Source: Physella acuta (taxonomy: Eukaryota > Mollusca > Gastropoda > Physidae). Taken from it: a stretch of 64,000 bases of DNA. The position numbers and the translations under genes are program-made. The notes under the pieces were generated by a model. It did not search any database. It had not been told where the DNA came from and was given only the letters and a program-made list of their open reading frames with translations. The stretch covers positions 80,001 through 144,000 of the forward strand of contig NW_026731879.1 of NCBI RefSeq assembly GCF_028476545.1. Direction: 5' to 3'. Position 1 is the stretch's first letter. Every line of letters starts with the position of its first letter. Positions 21,541-31,860 of this stretch are shown piece by piece.

Positions 21541-22080
21541 ACGTCAATGTCCTGCCGTGACGTCAATGTCCTGCCGTGACGTCAATGTCCTGCCGTGACG
21601 TCAATGTCCTGCCGTGACGTCAATGTCCTGCCGTGACGTCAATGTCCTGCCGTGACGTCAATGTCCTGCCGTGACGTCAATGTCCTGCCGTGACATCAAT
21701 GTCCTGCCGTGACGTCAATGTTCTGCCGTGACGTCAATGTCCTGCCGTGACGTCAATGTCCTGTCGTGACGTCAATGTCTTGCCGTGACGTCAATGTCCT
21801 GCCGTGACGTCAATGTCCTGCCGTGACGTCAATGTCCTGCCGTGACGTCAATGTCCTGCCGTGACGTCAATGTCCTGCCCTGACGTCAATGTCCTGCCGT
21901 GACGTCAATGTCCTGCCGTGACGTCAATGTCCTGCCGTGACGTCAATGTCCTGCCGTGACGTCAATGTCCTGCCGTGACGTCAATGTCCTGCCCTGACGT
22001 CAATGTCCTGCCGTGACGTCAATGTCCTGCCCTGACGTCAATGTCCTGCCGTGACGTCAATGTCCTGCCCTGACGTCAAG
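21541..22080. repeat. 19-bp minisatellite, 28 copies, each with a CRE (TGACGTCA)
   Basis: Unit TGACGTCAATGTCCTGCCG. All but about two copies keep the perfect 8-bp palindrome TGACGTCA, the CREB/ATF consensus. Substitutions fall mostly outside it (CCC for CCG, TTC, TCT), with one TGACATCA at about 21691. Confidence 0.95.
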
Positions 22081-22271
22081 ATCTCTGGTCTCCAGAATGT
22101 TCTCGAGCAGTGTTGGGCCTGATCATTACGTAATGACGTCAGCTGATTCAAATAGGTCACATGTTGTAGTTGATTGAAGACATTTCAATCATGGGGAATC
22201 TGGGTCAAAAGATTGAATGATTGGATAAACAATCCCAAATCTTTTTTACCAGTCTGTTGTGTTCCGACACG

Positions 22272-22366
22272 TAAGACAACAGACTTTCAATATAAGACAT
22301 CAGACCTTCAATACAAGGCAACAGACCTACAATATAAGACAACAGACTTTCAATATAAGACAACCA
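22272..22366. repeat. 21-bp tandem repeat, 5 copies
   Basis: Copies of ACAGACTTTCAATATAAGAC with CCTTC and CCTAC variants. Confidence 0.85.
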
Positions 22367-22662
22367 TTTACCGTACCATCGAGAATACCATCTACATTAC
22401 AGTTGCACACGAAGCAATTAATTTTCCCAGCACCATCAAATGGAGGCGAGTTGGTAGATAAAACGGGTGGAACATTGATCCTGACATTCAACTTTTGAGC
22501 TCGTCTGCTCCTGATCTTCTGCTCCTGATCAATGCTCGGTGCCGCTCCCGCTGATATTGGTACCACCCACGTCATAGTCAGGTGTGTCAGAGACACTGAC
22601 GTCACTGACATTGCAACATTCGGCAGCGGGGTGGGGGTGGGAATGGGGTGGGGGAGCAACAT
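22327..22662 (-). CDS. Candidate minus-strand coding frame, unrecognised
   Basis: A 111-codon frame. Its central 80 residues are non-repetitive and of protein-like composition: VSLTHLTMTWVVPISAGAA, then an Arg/Gln-rich KIRSRRAQKLNVRINVPPVL, then GKINCFVCNCNVDGILDG. The end runs into the 21-bp array, so a real exon would have to stop earlier; ACG|GTAAAT in the complement at about 22370 is a possible donor. The upstream part overlaps GT-rich DNA. No family recognised. The ORF may be fortuitous, since no acceptor is convincing. Confidence 0.25.
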   Translation of the reverse strand: MLLPHPIPTPTPLPNVAMSVTSVSLTHLTMTWVVPISAGAAPSIDQEQKIRSRRAQKLNVRINVPPVLSTNSPPFDGAGKINCFVCNCNVDGILDGTVNGCLILKVCCLIL

Positions 22663-22724
22663 ATGCTACAGGATCACCAATCTTAAAATATATCGTTGTT
22701 ATGTGGGTCTCGTTGTGTGTGGCT

Positions 22725-22890
22725 GTGTGTGTGTGGCTCCTGGTTTATGTGGCAGTGTGTGTGGCTCCATGTGTGTTGGGCAGTGTGTGGGGCTCTATGT
22801 GTGTGAGGCAGTGTGTGGTGGGGCCCCTGGTGTGTGGGGCAGTGTGTGGTGGGGCCCCTGGTGTGTGGGGCAGTGTGTGGTGGGGCTACT
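22725..22890. repeat. GT/GGGGC minisatellite, unit about 31 bp
   Basis: Three good copies of GTGTGTGGTGGGGCCCCTGG plus GTGTGTGGGGCA, preceded by diverged ones. Confidence 0.75.
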
Positions 22891-22949
22891 CGGCTAAAGG
22901 GCTATGCTAAGATCTGGTGTCTTGAAACTGTAGAAAATCAGAGCAGCAT

Positions 22950-23262
22950 ACACACAGACACACACACAGACACACACAGACACACACACAGACACACACA
23001 CAGACACACACACAGACACACACACAGACACACACAGAGACACACACACAGACATACACACAGACACACACACAGAGACACACACAGACACACACGCACA
23101 GACATATACATACACACACACAAATAGACACATACAGACACCCACAAAGACACACACACAGACACACACAGACACACACACACAGACACACAGAGACACA
23201 CGCACAGACACACAAAGACACACACACACAGACATAGAGACACACACACACAAAGACACACG
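22950..23262. repeat. CACACAGA microsatellite
   Basis: Mixture of CA and CAGACA steps for about 310 bp; stop-free on both strands, hence Cys/Val or His/Thr ORFs. Confidence 0.9.
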
Positions 23263-23399
23263 CACGCACATAAAAAGAGTTGAGAATGAGGCTGGCATTT
23301 TAAAAAGCCGAGAAACGGTCGTGCCTCCAGCTGCAAAAATCGATATCAATATCAAGACTCTCTCCTTAAGGATAATTCTTCAATTCCACCATCAGATAC

Positions 23400-23475
23400 G
23401 CCTCGAGATCTCGAACAAAGCGGTATCACGCGAGATCTCGAACAATAGCTCGAGACGAGATCTCACGCGAGATTT
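23400..23475. promoter_or_regulatory. Cluster of CGAGATCTCG palindromes
   Basis: CTCGAGATCTCG, CGCGAGATCTCG, CGAGACGAGATCTC and ACGCGAGAT occur within 75 bp. The words overlap the CTCGCGAGA core-promoter motif bound by BANP/ZBTB33-type factors in animals. No TATA or exon is seen next to it. Confidence 0.25.
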
Positions 23476-23547
23476 TTGCATGCTGACATTTAGCAATAAC
23501 TGGTCGAAAACCATCAGAGAGGTCGACGAAACAATGGCACGATACTA

Positions 23548-23832
23548 ATACTTACGATACTAGCACTACGATACTAACACTCTCAGTACAACCACTCACG
23601 ATACCGACACACACGATACCAGCACTCACGATACTGACACTCTCAATATACCGACAGTACGATACTGACACACACGATACTAGCACTACGATACTGACAC
23701 TACGATACTGACACTCTTAGTACAACCACTCACAATACAGACAGTATGATACTAACGCACACGATAACAGCACTCACGATACTGGCTCTCACGATACTGG
23801 CACTCCGATACTGGCAGCCGTGATACTGCAGG
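23548..23832. repeat. Degenerate ACGATACTGACACT repeat
   Basis: Period 12-15 bp with many indels (ACGATACTAGCACT, ACGATACCGACAC and similar). Confidence 0.75.
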
Positions 23833-23849
23833 TTACAATTGTGTGATAG

Positions 23850-24075
23850 TACACACACTAGACACACACTAGACACACACACACACCAGACACACACCAG
23901 ACACACACACACACCAGACACACTCACACCAGACACACACACACACCACACACACCAGACACACACACCAGACACACTCACACACCACACACACTAGACA
24001 CACTCACACCAGACACACACCAGACACACACTAGACACACTCACACGAGACACACACCAGACACACACCAGACGC
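23850..24075. repeat. CACACACCAGA microsatellite
   Basis: CA tracts punctuated by CCAGACA or CTAGACA. Confidence 0.85.
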
Positions 24076-24192
24076 AAAGTGCAAACACAGGAGAAACTTG
24101 CTGGACCGTATGACACATGAGACACACATGAGACACATATGAGACACATATGAAACACATACGACTGAAACGTCTTACACGCCATAGACAGA

Positions 24193-24429
<237 letters not shown>

Positions 24430-24494
24430 ACAGAACAGAACAGAACAGAACAGAACAGAACAGAACAGAACAGAACAGAACAGAACAGAACAGA
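24430..24494. repeat. CAGAA pentanucleotide array, 13 copies
   Basis: Directly abuts the CAGA array and differs by one A per unit, so it probably arose from it by a single-base insertion that was then amplified. Confidence 0.9.
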
Positions 24495-24929
24495 ACGACA
24501 GACTAGATCTACTAGCCCAAAAATAAGTGAAGTGTAATAAAAAGCTTTGAAAAGTTGACAGCAGCCTGTAGAGAGTACACGTGGCATTTGCTATGTCATG
24601 TGTCATTTTTCATGTCATGTGCTGTACATGTATGATGTCAGTCCTGACATTTAATCTGACATCAAACGTTGGCTGGGTGTAGCTACACCATCCGACCTTC
24701 ACCTTGCTTTCTGAAGGATTAACACGCGCCGTCATGAGTATCAAAATTCAACTGGCAGTTTTAAACTGACTAATTAACATACTAATTAACAGTAATTAAA
24801 GGCGCACCACGTAAACTGGGACCAAAGTTTGTCGATGTACCCGTCCATGTGGGGGTGGTGTGGGGAGGGGGAGAGAAGACGTTAAAGGTGTATATCTGAT
24901 CAATAATCAATCAATACATTGATCTCTGC

Positions 24930-27145
24930 TGTAAGCTAGATGTAATTGTCTGTCTGTAAGCTAGATGGTGTAATTGTCTGTCTGTAAGCTAGATGGTGTA
25001 ATTGTCTGTCTGTAAGCTAGATGGTGTAATTGTCTGTCTGTAAGCTAGATGGTGTAATTGTCTGTAAGCTAGATGGTGTAATTGTCTGTCTGTAAGCTAG
25101 ATGGTGTAATTGTCTGTCTGTAAGCTAGATGGTGTAATTGTCTGTAAGCTAGATGGTGTAATTGTCTGTCTGTAAGCTAGATGGTGTAATTGTCTGTCTG
25201 TAAGCTAGATGGTGTAATTGTCTGTCTGTAAGCTAGATGGTGTAATTGTCTGTCTGTAAGCTAGATGTTGTAATTGTCTGTCTGTAAGCTAGATGGTGTA
25301 ATTGTCTGTAAGCTAGATGGTGTAATTGTCTGTAAGCTAGATGGTGTAATTGTCTGTCTGTAAGCTAGATGGTGTAATTGTCTGTAAGCTAGATGTTGTA
25401 ATTGTCTGTCTGTAAACTAGATGGTGTAATTGTCTGTAAGCTAGATGGTGTAATTGTCTGTCTGTAAGCTAGATGGTGTAATTGTCTGTAAGCTAGATGT
25501 TGTAATTGTCTGTCTGTAAGCTAGATGGTGTAATTGTCTGTAAGCTAGATGGTGTAATTGTCTGTAAGCTAGATGGTGTAATTGTCTGTCTGTAAGCTAG
25601 ATGGTGTAATTGTCTGTAAGCTAGATGTTGTAATTGTCTGTCTGTAAGCTAGATGGTGTAATTGTCTGCCTGTAAGCTAGATGGTGTAATTGTCTGTCTG
25701 TAAGCTAGATGGTGTAATTGTCTGTCTGTAAGCTAGATGGTGTAATTGTCTGTCTGTAAGCTAGATGGTGTAATTGTCTGTCTGTAAGCTAGATGGTGTA
25801 ATTGTCTGTCTGTAAGCTAGATGGTGTAATTGTCTGTCTGTAAGCTAGATGGTGTAATTGTCAGTAAGCTAGATGGTGTAATTGTCTGTAAGCTAGATGG
25901 TGTAATTGTCTGTCTGTAAGCTAGATGGTGTAATTTTCTGTAAGCTAGATGGTGTAATTGTCTGTCTGTAAGCTAGATGGTGTAATTGTCTGTAAGCTAG
26001 ATGGTGTAATTATCTGTCTGTAAGCTAGATGGTGTAATTGTCTATAAGCTAGATGGTGTAATTGTATGTTGTAAGCTAGATGGTGTAATTGTCTGTAAGC
26101 TAGATGGTGTAATTGTCTGCTGTAAACTAGATGGTGTAATTGTCTGTCTGTAAGCTAGATGTTGTAATTGTATGTCTGTAAGCTAGATGGTGTAATTGTC
26201 TGCTGTAAGCTAAATGGTGTAATTGTCTGTCTGTAAGCTAGATGGTGTAATTGTCTGTCTGTAAGCTAGTTGGTGTAATTGTCTGTCTGTAAGCTAGATG
26301 GTGTAATTGTCTGTCTGTAAGTTAGATTGTAATTGTCTGTCTGTAAGCTAGATGGTGTAATTGTCTGTCTGTAAGCTAGATGGTGTAATTGTCTGCCTGT
26401 AAGCTAGATGGTGTAATTGTCTGCTTGTAAGCTAGATGGTGTAATTGTCTGCCTGTAAGCTAGATGGTGTAATTTGTGTCTGTAATCTAGATGGTGTAAT
26501 TGTCTGTAAGCTAGATGGTGTAATTGTCTACCTGTAAGCTAGATGGTGTAATTGTCTGTCTGTAAGCTAGATGGTGTAATTGTCTGTCTGTAAGCTAGAT
26601 GTTGTAATTGTCTGCCTGTAAGCTAGATGGTGTTATTGTCTTTCTGTAAGCTAGATGGTGTAATTGTCTGCCTGTAAGCTAGATGTTGTAATTGTCTGTC
26701 TGTAAGCTAGATGGTGTAATTGTCTGTAAGCTAGATGGTGTAATTGTCTGCCTGTAAGCTAGATGGTGTAATTGTCTGTCTGTAAGCTAGATGGTGTAAT
26801 TGCCTGTCTGTAAGCTAGATGGTGTAATTGTCTGTCTGTAAGCTAGATGGTGTAATTGTCTATCTGTAAGCTAGATGGTGTAATTGTCTGTCTGTAAGCT
26901 AGATGGTGTAATTGTCTGTAAGCTAGATGGTGTAATTGTCTGTCTGTAAGCTAGATGTTGTAATTGTATGTCTGTAAGCTAGATGGTGTAATTGTCTGTC
27001 TGTAAGCTAGATGGTGTAATTGTCTGTCTGTAAGCTAGATGGTGTAATTGTCTGTCTGTAAGCTAGTTGGTGTAATTGTCTGTAAGCTAGATGGTGTAAT
27101 TGTCTGCTGTAAACTAGATGGTGTAATTGTTTATCTGTAAGCTAA
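24930..27145. repeat. 24/28-bp minisatellite, about 82 copies
   Basis: Core GTAAGCTAGATGGTGTAATT followed by GTCT, with or without one extra GTCT. The 4-bp length polymorphism is a slippage of the TGTC tetranucleotide inside the unit. Sequence variants increase after about 25900. Every unit contains CTGTAAGCT, a donor-like string. Confidence 0.95.
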
Positions 27146-27249
27146 ACGTGCGTGATTAAATTGTCCTCTGTGTCCTACGTTAGTCTGGTAAAATAGTCCT
27201 TGAGTTATTGGTCAACTTGTTGGTCAACTCATCGATAACAAGCACGTCA

Positions 27250-27311
27250 GTTGACCACATTAATTGACCACATTAATTGACCACATTAATTGACTACATT
27301 AATTGACTACA
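27250..27311. repeat. 13-bp tandem repeat (TTGACCACATTAA), 5 copies
   Basis: The last copies carry TTGACTACATTAA. Confidence 0.85.
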
Positions 27312-27586
27312 GATGAAACTACGAATGGGTTGCCCAGAATGTGAAAATCTTTATCTTTTGTATAATCAAGGATTATTTAGGATTATAAAAACACACAGTA
27401 CCACTAAACCAGGAATGTTTCCAAATGGGGACTGGGATTAAGTTATTAACACACGTGTCAGTATTGGGGGGGATTGTAGGGTGTTAGTCACTCAGAGAAT
27501 TTAGGGATCAGTTTAGGATCACAATTACAAAGCTGCAATACTTACAGTAGAAGGTCTGATTTTAAATGTCGTGAGTTGATTTTTGT

Positions 27587-27848
27587 GTTGATTTTATATG
27601 TTCATATTTTTGTGTTCATTTTATGTTTTCATATTTGTATGTTGATTTTATGTGTTCATGTCTTTGTGTTGACTTCATGTGTTAATGTCTTTGTGTTGAC
27701 TTCATCTGTTCATGTCTTTGTGTTGAATTCATGTGTTCATGTCTTTGTGTTGACTTTATGTGTTCATGTCTTTGTGTTGACTTTATGTGTTCATGTCTTT
27801 GTGTTGACTTCATGTGTTCATGTCTTTGTGTTGACTTCACGTGTTCAT
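27587..27848. repeat. 27-bp minisatellite, about 10 copies
   Basis: Unit contains GTTGACTTCATGTGTTCATG followed by TCTTTGT. It encodes a 9-residue VHVFVLTLC repeat on plus. This could pass for a hydrophobic coding repeat, but codons degrade at the same rate at all positions and no exon signals are present. Confidence 0.9.
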
Positions 27849-28181
27849 GATTGCATTGTTCATAACACACCCCCTCCTTCCCCCACCCTGCTTACTGACA
27901 CTGCGAGGCTAATGTATTCATACTCCCCCCACCCCCACCCCGTCCCCACCCCCACCCCCACCCCCACCCCGCACATCCGCCTGCTTGTGACTCAACTCTG
28001 GCACCTAACACGGTCCGGCGGTCACGTGGGATTTATCGTCTCGCTCAATCTTGATCACGTGATTAAATCTTCTGTCCAACACACTAACGCACATCCACCC
28101 CCCCCCCACACACACACATACAGACATACACACTCGCATTCTATGGCATCGACCAAAGTATATTACAAACTCATATTGCAC

Positions 28182-29300
28182 AACCCATTTCAATAACCCA
28201 TATTAACAACTCAATACACTAACCCATTTCAATAACCCATATTAACAACTCAATACACTAACCCATTTCAATAACCCATATTAACAACCCAATACATTAA
28301 CCCATTTCAGTAACCCATATTAACAACCCAATACACTAACCCATTTCAATAACCCATATCAACAACTCAATACACTAACCCATTTCAATAACCCATATCA
28401 ACAACTCAATAGACTAACCCATTTCAATAACCCATATTAGCAACTCAATACACTAACCGATTTCAATAACCCATATTAACAACCCAATACACTAACCCAT
28501 TACAATAACCCATATCAACAACCCAATACACTAACCCATTTCAATAACCCATATGAACAACCCAATACACTAACCCATTACAATAACCCATATCAACAAC
28601 CCAATACACTAACCCATTTCAATAACCCATATGAACAACTCAATACACTAACCCATTTCAATAACCCATATTAACAACCCAATACCCTAACCCATTTCAA
28701 TAACCCATATCAACAACCCAATACACTAACCCATTTCAATAACCCATATGAACAACCCAATACACTAACCCATTACAATAACCCATATCAACAACCCAAT
28801 ACACTAACCCATTTCAATAACCCATATGAACAACCCAATACACTAACCCATTACAATAACCCATATCAACAACCCAATACACTAACCCATTTCAATAACC
28901 CATATGAACAACTCAATACACTAACCCATTTCAATAACCCATATTAACAACCCAATACACTAACCCATTACAATAACCCATATCAACAACCCAATACACT
29001 AACCCATTTCAATAACCCATATGAACAACTCAATACACTCTCCCATTTCAATAACCCATATGAACAACCCAATACACTAACCCATTACAATAACCCATAT
29101 TAACAACCCAATACCCTAACCCATTTCAATAACCCATGTTAACAACCCAATACACTAACCCATTTCAATAACCCATATTAACAACCCAATACACTAACCC
29201 ATTTCAATAACTCATATTAACAACCCAATACACTAACCCATTTCAATAACCCATATTAACAACCCAATACACTAACCCATTTCAATAACCCATATTAACA
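28182..29300. repeat. 39-bp minisatellite, about 28 copies
   Basis: Built of three related sub-units: CCCATTTCAATAA, CCCATATTAACAA and CCCAATACACTAA, each 13 bp, so the 39-bp unit is itself a trimer of an older 13-mer. Variants (TTACAATAA, ATATGAACAA) alternate in a two-unit (78-bp) pattern between about 28490 and 29090. Confidence 0.95.
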
Positions 29301-29526
29301 CCATCCTCTATGTGAGCAACCCATATCGCAACCCCTATTACCAACCCGTGTCAAGCGCTGGTTGCAACACACCAACTTACAACCGAATCCAATTTCTGGC
29401 AACAAAAGCCCACATGCCAGGACAAAAAAAACCTGGCCAACAACCGGAACTTGTGGCTGGCAATGTAAACAAGACCTGCCCATACAACATGGCGGCCACG
29501 GTGAATAGGGTAGCTCCGAGCAGCCG
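29301..29526. other. Unique spacer with a strong ATGGCGGCC start-like word
   Basis: CAACATGGCGGCCACGG near 29487 is a good translation-start context and also a YY1-type word. The frame continues only about 20 codons (MAATVNRVAPSSRF...) into the next array, so it is not a supportable gene without splicing evidence. Confidence 0.3.
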
Positions 29527-29800
29527 GTTTAACACGCAAGGTTTAACACACTAGGTTTAACTCACTAGGTTTAACTCGCGATGTTTAACTCACTAGGTTT
29601 AACTCGCGAGTTTTAACTCACTAGGTTTAACTCGCTAGGTTTTAACTCGCGAGGTTTAACTCACTAGGTTTAACACGCTAGGTTTAACTCACTAGGTTTA
29701 ACACGCTAGGTTTAACACACTAGGTTTAACACGCCAGGTTTAACACGCTAGGTTTAACACACTAGGTTTAACTCGCTAGGTTTAACACACTAGGTTTAAC
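29527..29800. repeat. 14-bp minisatellite (GTTTAACTCACTAG), about 19 copies
   Basis: Positions ACTCA/ACACG/ACTCG vary; the GTTTAAC core is constant. Confidence 0.9.
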
Positions 29801-29922
29801 AAAGTCAGACACAGCACGTGACGGATCAATTTCCCGAGGCAAAAATTGGATCCTGATTCTCAATTTCACGGTCGGCTAGACACGGTTTATAGGAGACGTT
29901 GATGAGCCAACGTACGGCAGCT

Positions 29923-30126
29923 TTCACTGATGGTGGGAACATGTTCCTTCACTGATGGTGGGAACATGTTCCTTCAGCGGTAGGGGAACATGTTCCTTCA
30001 CTGATGGTGGGAACATGTTCCTTCACTGATGGTGGGAACATGTTCCTTCACTGATGGTGGGAACATGTTCCTTCACTGATGGTGGGAACATGTTCCTTCA
30101 CTGATGGTTGGAACATGTTCCTTCAA
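29923..30126. repeat. 25-bp minisatellite, 8 copies, each with GGAACATGTTCC
   Basis: Unit TTCACTGATGGTGGGAACAT then GTTCC. The 12-bp palindrome GGAACATGTTCC is kept in all eight copies, including the two whose other half is altered. GAACATGTTC fits the p53-family half-site RRRCWWGYYY. A ninth, decayed copy follows at about 30138. Confidence 0.9.
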
Positions 30127-30182
30127 TGAGTGGTTATACATGTTCTCAACTAACCTGCAAGTTATTACTTGGGTAATTAACC

Positions 30183-30420
30183 CTGACTTTGGTAGGCGTC
30201 TAGGGGTGGGGGTGTAAGGGGTGGGGTAGGGGTGTAGGGATGGGGGTGAGGGGTGGGGTGTAAGGGTGGGGGTAAAGTGTAGGGGTCGGGTGAGGTGAGG
30301 TGTAGAGGGGTGGGGTGAGGTGTATTGGTGGGAGTGAGGTCTAGGGGTGGGGGTGAGGTCTAGGGGTGGGGGTGAGGTCTAGGAGTGGAGTGAGGGGTCG
30401 GGGTGACGGTAAGACGTAGA
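30183..30420. repeat. G/T-rich degenerate repeat (AGGGGTGGGGGTGAGGTCT)
   Basis: Period about 19-20 bp with many variants. Repeated G3-G5 tracts at short spacing make G-quadruplex formation plausible. Confidence 0.8.
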
Positions 30421-30633
30421 GTCTGCTGCTGGTGAGTGAGTGTGTGTGTGTGTGTCACGTGATTCTAAACCTGGAACCTGTAGTCGTGACGTCACGTCTC
30501 ACGTTTCTCCAGTAATTCCCCTCCCCAACCTACCGTCCCCTCCCCAACCCTACCGTCCCCCAGACCCAACTGAACGAGCTTACAATGACTTAACGAGAAG
30601 ACGTGTTCTGTGTGAGCACTAATTCTACTCACG

Positions 30634-30667
30634 TCTCGCGGCTCCTCCAGCTGGCACGAGACTACGC
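30634..30667 (-). CDS. Candidate micro-exon (34 nt), minus strand
   Basis: Complement reads a possible acceptor GAGGTAG, then a frame VVSCQLEEPRD, then GAC|GTGAGTA, a strong donor. The exon needs two bases from the preceding exon and ends in phase 0. It is phase-compatible with the candidate exon at 35302-35334, which ends two bases into a codon. The upstream tract is GT-rich and not a classical pyrimidine tract, which weakens the case. Confidence 0.2.
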
Positions 30668-30668
30668 T

Positions 30669-30699
<31 letters not shown>

Positions 30700-30820
30700 G
30701 CAAACACGCATGTCCATTCCATCTCTCCCACAATCCCCCCCCCCCCCCACACACATAAGTCCATCTCTCCCACAACCCCCCCCCCCTCCCAATCAGACTT
30801 ACGTTACATTAAACTACTTT

Positions 30821-30852
30821 CTATAAATAAAATAAGGTGCCTCTATTTATAG
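30821..30852. promoter_or_regulatory. Inverted pair of MEF2/TATA-type sites
   Basis: CTATAAATAA (30821-30830) and CTATTTATAG (30843-30852) form an inverted repeat (TTCTATAAATA / TATTTATAGAA) with a 12-14-nt spacer. Each arm fits the MEF2 consensus YTAWWWWTAR. It could be a paired MEF2 element or a bidirectional TATA pair. Confidence 0.3.
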
Positions 30853-30900
30853 AACAAAACAGACTAACCCGGAGTTGTGATTTGAAAACGTTTGGAAATA

Positions 30901-31245
30901 TGTACAAAAATTATATAGCTTGTGTACAAATAATTATATAGCTTGTGTACAAAAAATTATATAGCTTGTGTACAAAAAAATTATATAGCTTGTGTAAAAA
31001 TAATTATATAGCTTGTGTACAAAAAATTATATAGCTTGTGTACACAATTTTTTATAGCTTGTGTACAAAAATTATATAGCTTGTGTACAAAAATTATATA
31101 GCTTGTGTACACAAATTATATATCTTGTGTACAAAAATTTTTATAGCTTGTGTACAAAAATTATGTAGCTTGTGTACAAGAATTATATAGCTTGTGTAAA
31201 AATAATTTTATAGCTTGTGTACAAAAATTATATAGGTTGTGTACA
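30901..31245. repeat. 22-bp minisatellite, about 16 copies
   Basis: Unit AATTATATAGCTTGTGTACA plus A-run of varying length. It ends just before the hAT MITE, whose target-site duplication TATAGCCT resembles the array's TATAGCTT, so the element probably inserted into the degenerate edge of this array. Confidence 0.9.
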
Positions 31246-31259
31246 GCTTAATATAGCCT

Positions 31260-31748
31260 CAGAGGCGCAGCGACCCCTCCCTGCGCCCGGGGACAAACTT
31301 TCAATTTGGCGCTCCCCCCCCCCCTATCTATATATATAATTCTCTTCTTCGAGCCGTTAGAAAACAAGCTGCAAACGCTCTCCCTACCTCCCCACCCCTA
31401 CATGTTTTTAGTGAGCTGTGTTCACTCTAAATGTTTACAAGCAGAGCCAACGATTTTAAACGTAGGGGGGGGGGGGAAGGAAGGGGGGGGGTTATGGTCC
31501 TTAACGAGCTACTTATAGTGTTTTAAAGAAATATTTTCAGTGTCAGCGTTGGTACTGTCGAATTCACAAATTATGAATTATTGAAAATTAGAAACAACTA
31601 AATAGCGGCGTATGTTATGCCGCGGGCCGGCTCGTATTTTTTATATCTGTAATTCAAAATAGCAGATAAAATTAGCTTATTTTGGCGCCACTAGGGTCGG
31701 CGCCCGGGGACATATGTACCCCCCTGCCCTCCGGTCGCTACGCCACTG
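31260..31748. mobile_element. hAT-type non-autonomous DNA transposon (MITE), 489 bp
   Basis: Left end CAGAGGCGCAGCGACC and right end GGTCGCTACGCCACTG are terminal inverted repeats matching at 14 of 16 positions. A perfect 8-bp direct duplication TATAGCCT flanks it (31252-31259 and 31749-31756), the size typical of hAT elements. No transposase frame is present. Near both ends the string CGCCCGGGGACA occurs in the same orientation, a sub-terminal direct repeat. Internal C and G runs (about 31313-31324 and 31467-31490) have probably expanded after insertion. Confidence 0.9.
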
Positions 31749-31860
31749 TATAGCCTGCTCAGATGTAATTTGCCAAAGTCAGATCATCATAGTATAGTAG
31801 CTGATTTGGCTACATCTGACTGCGCTGACTTTAAACTGTACGCGATACGTTTGCTGAAGT

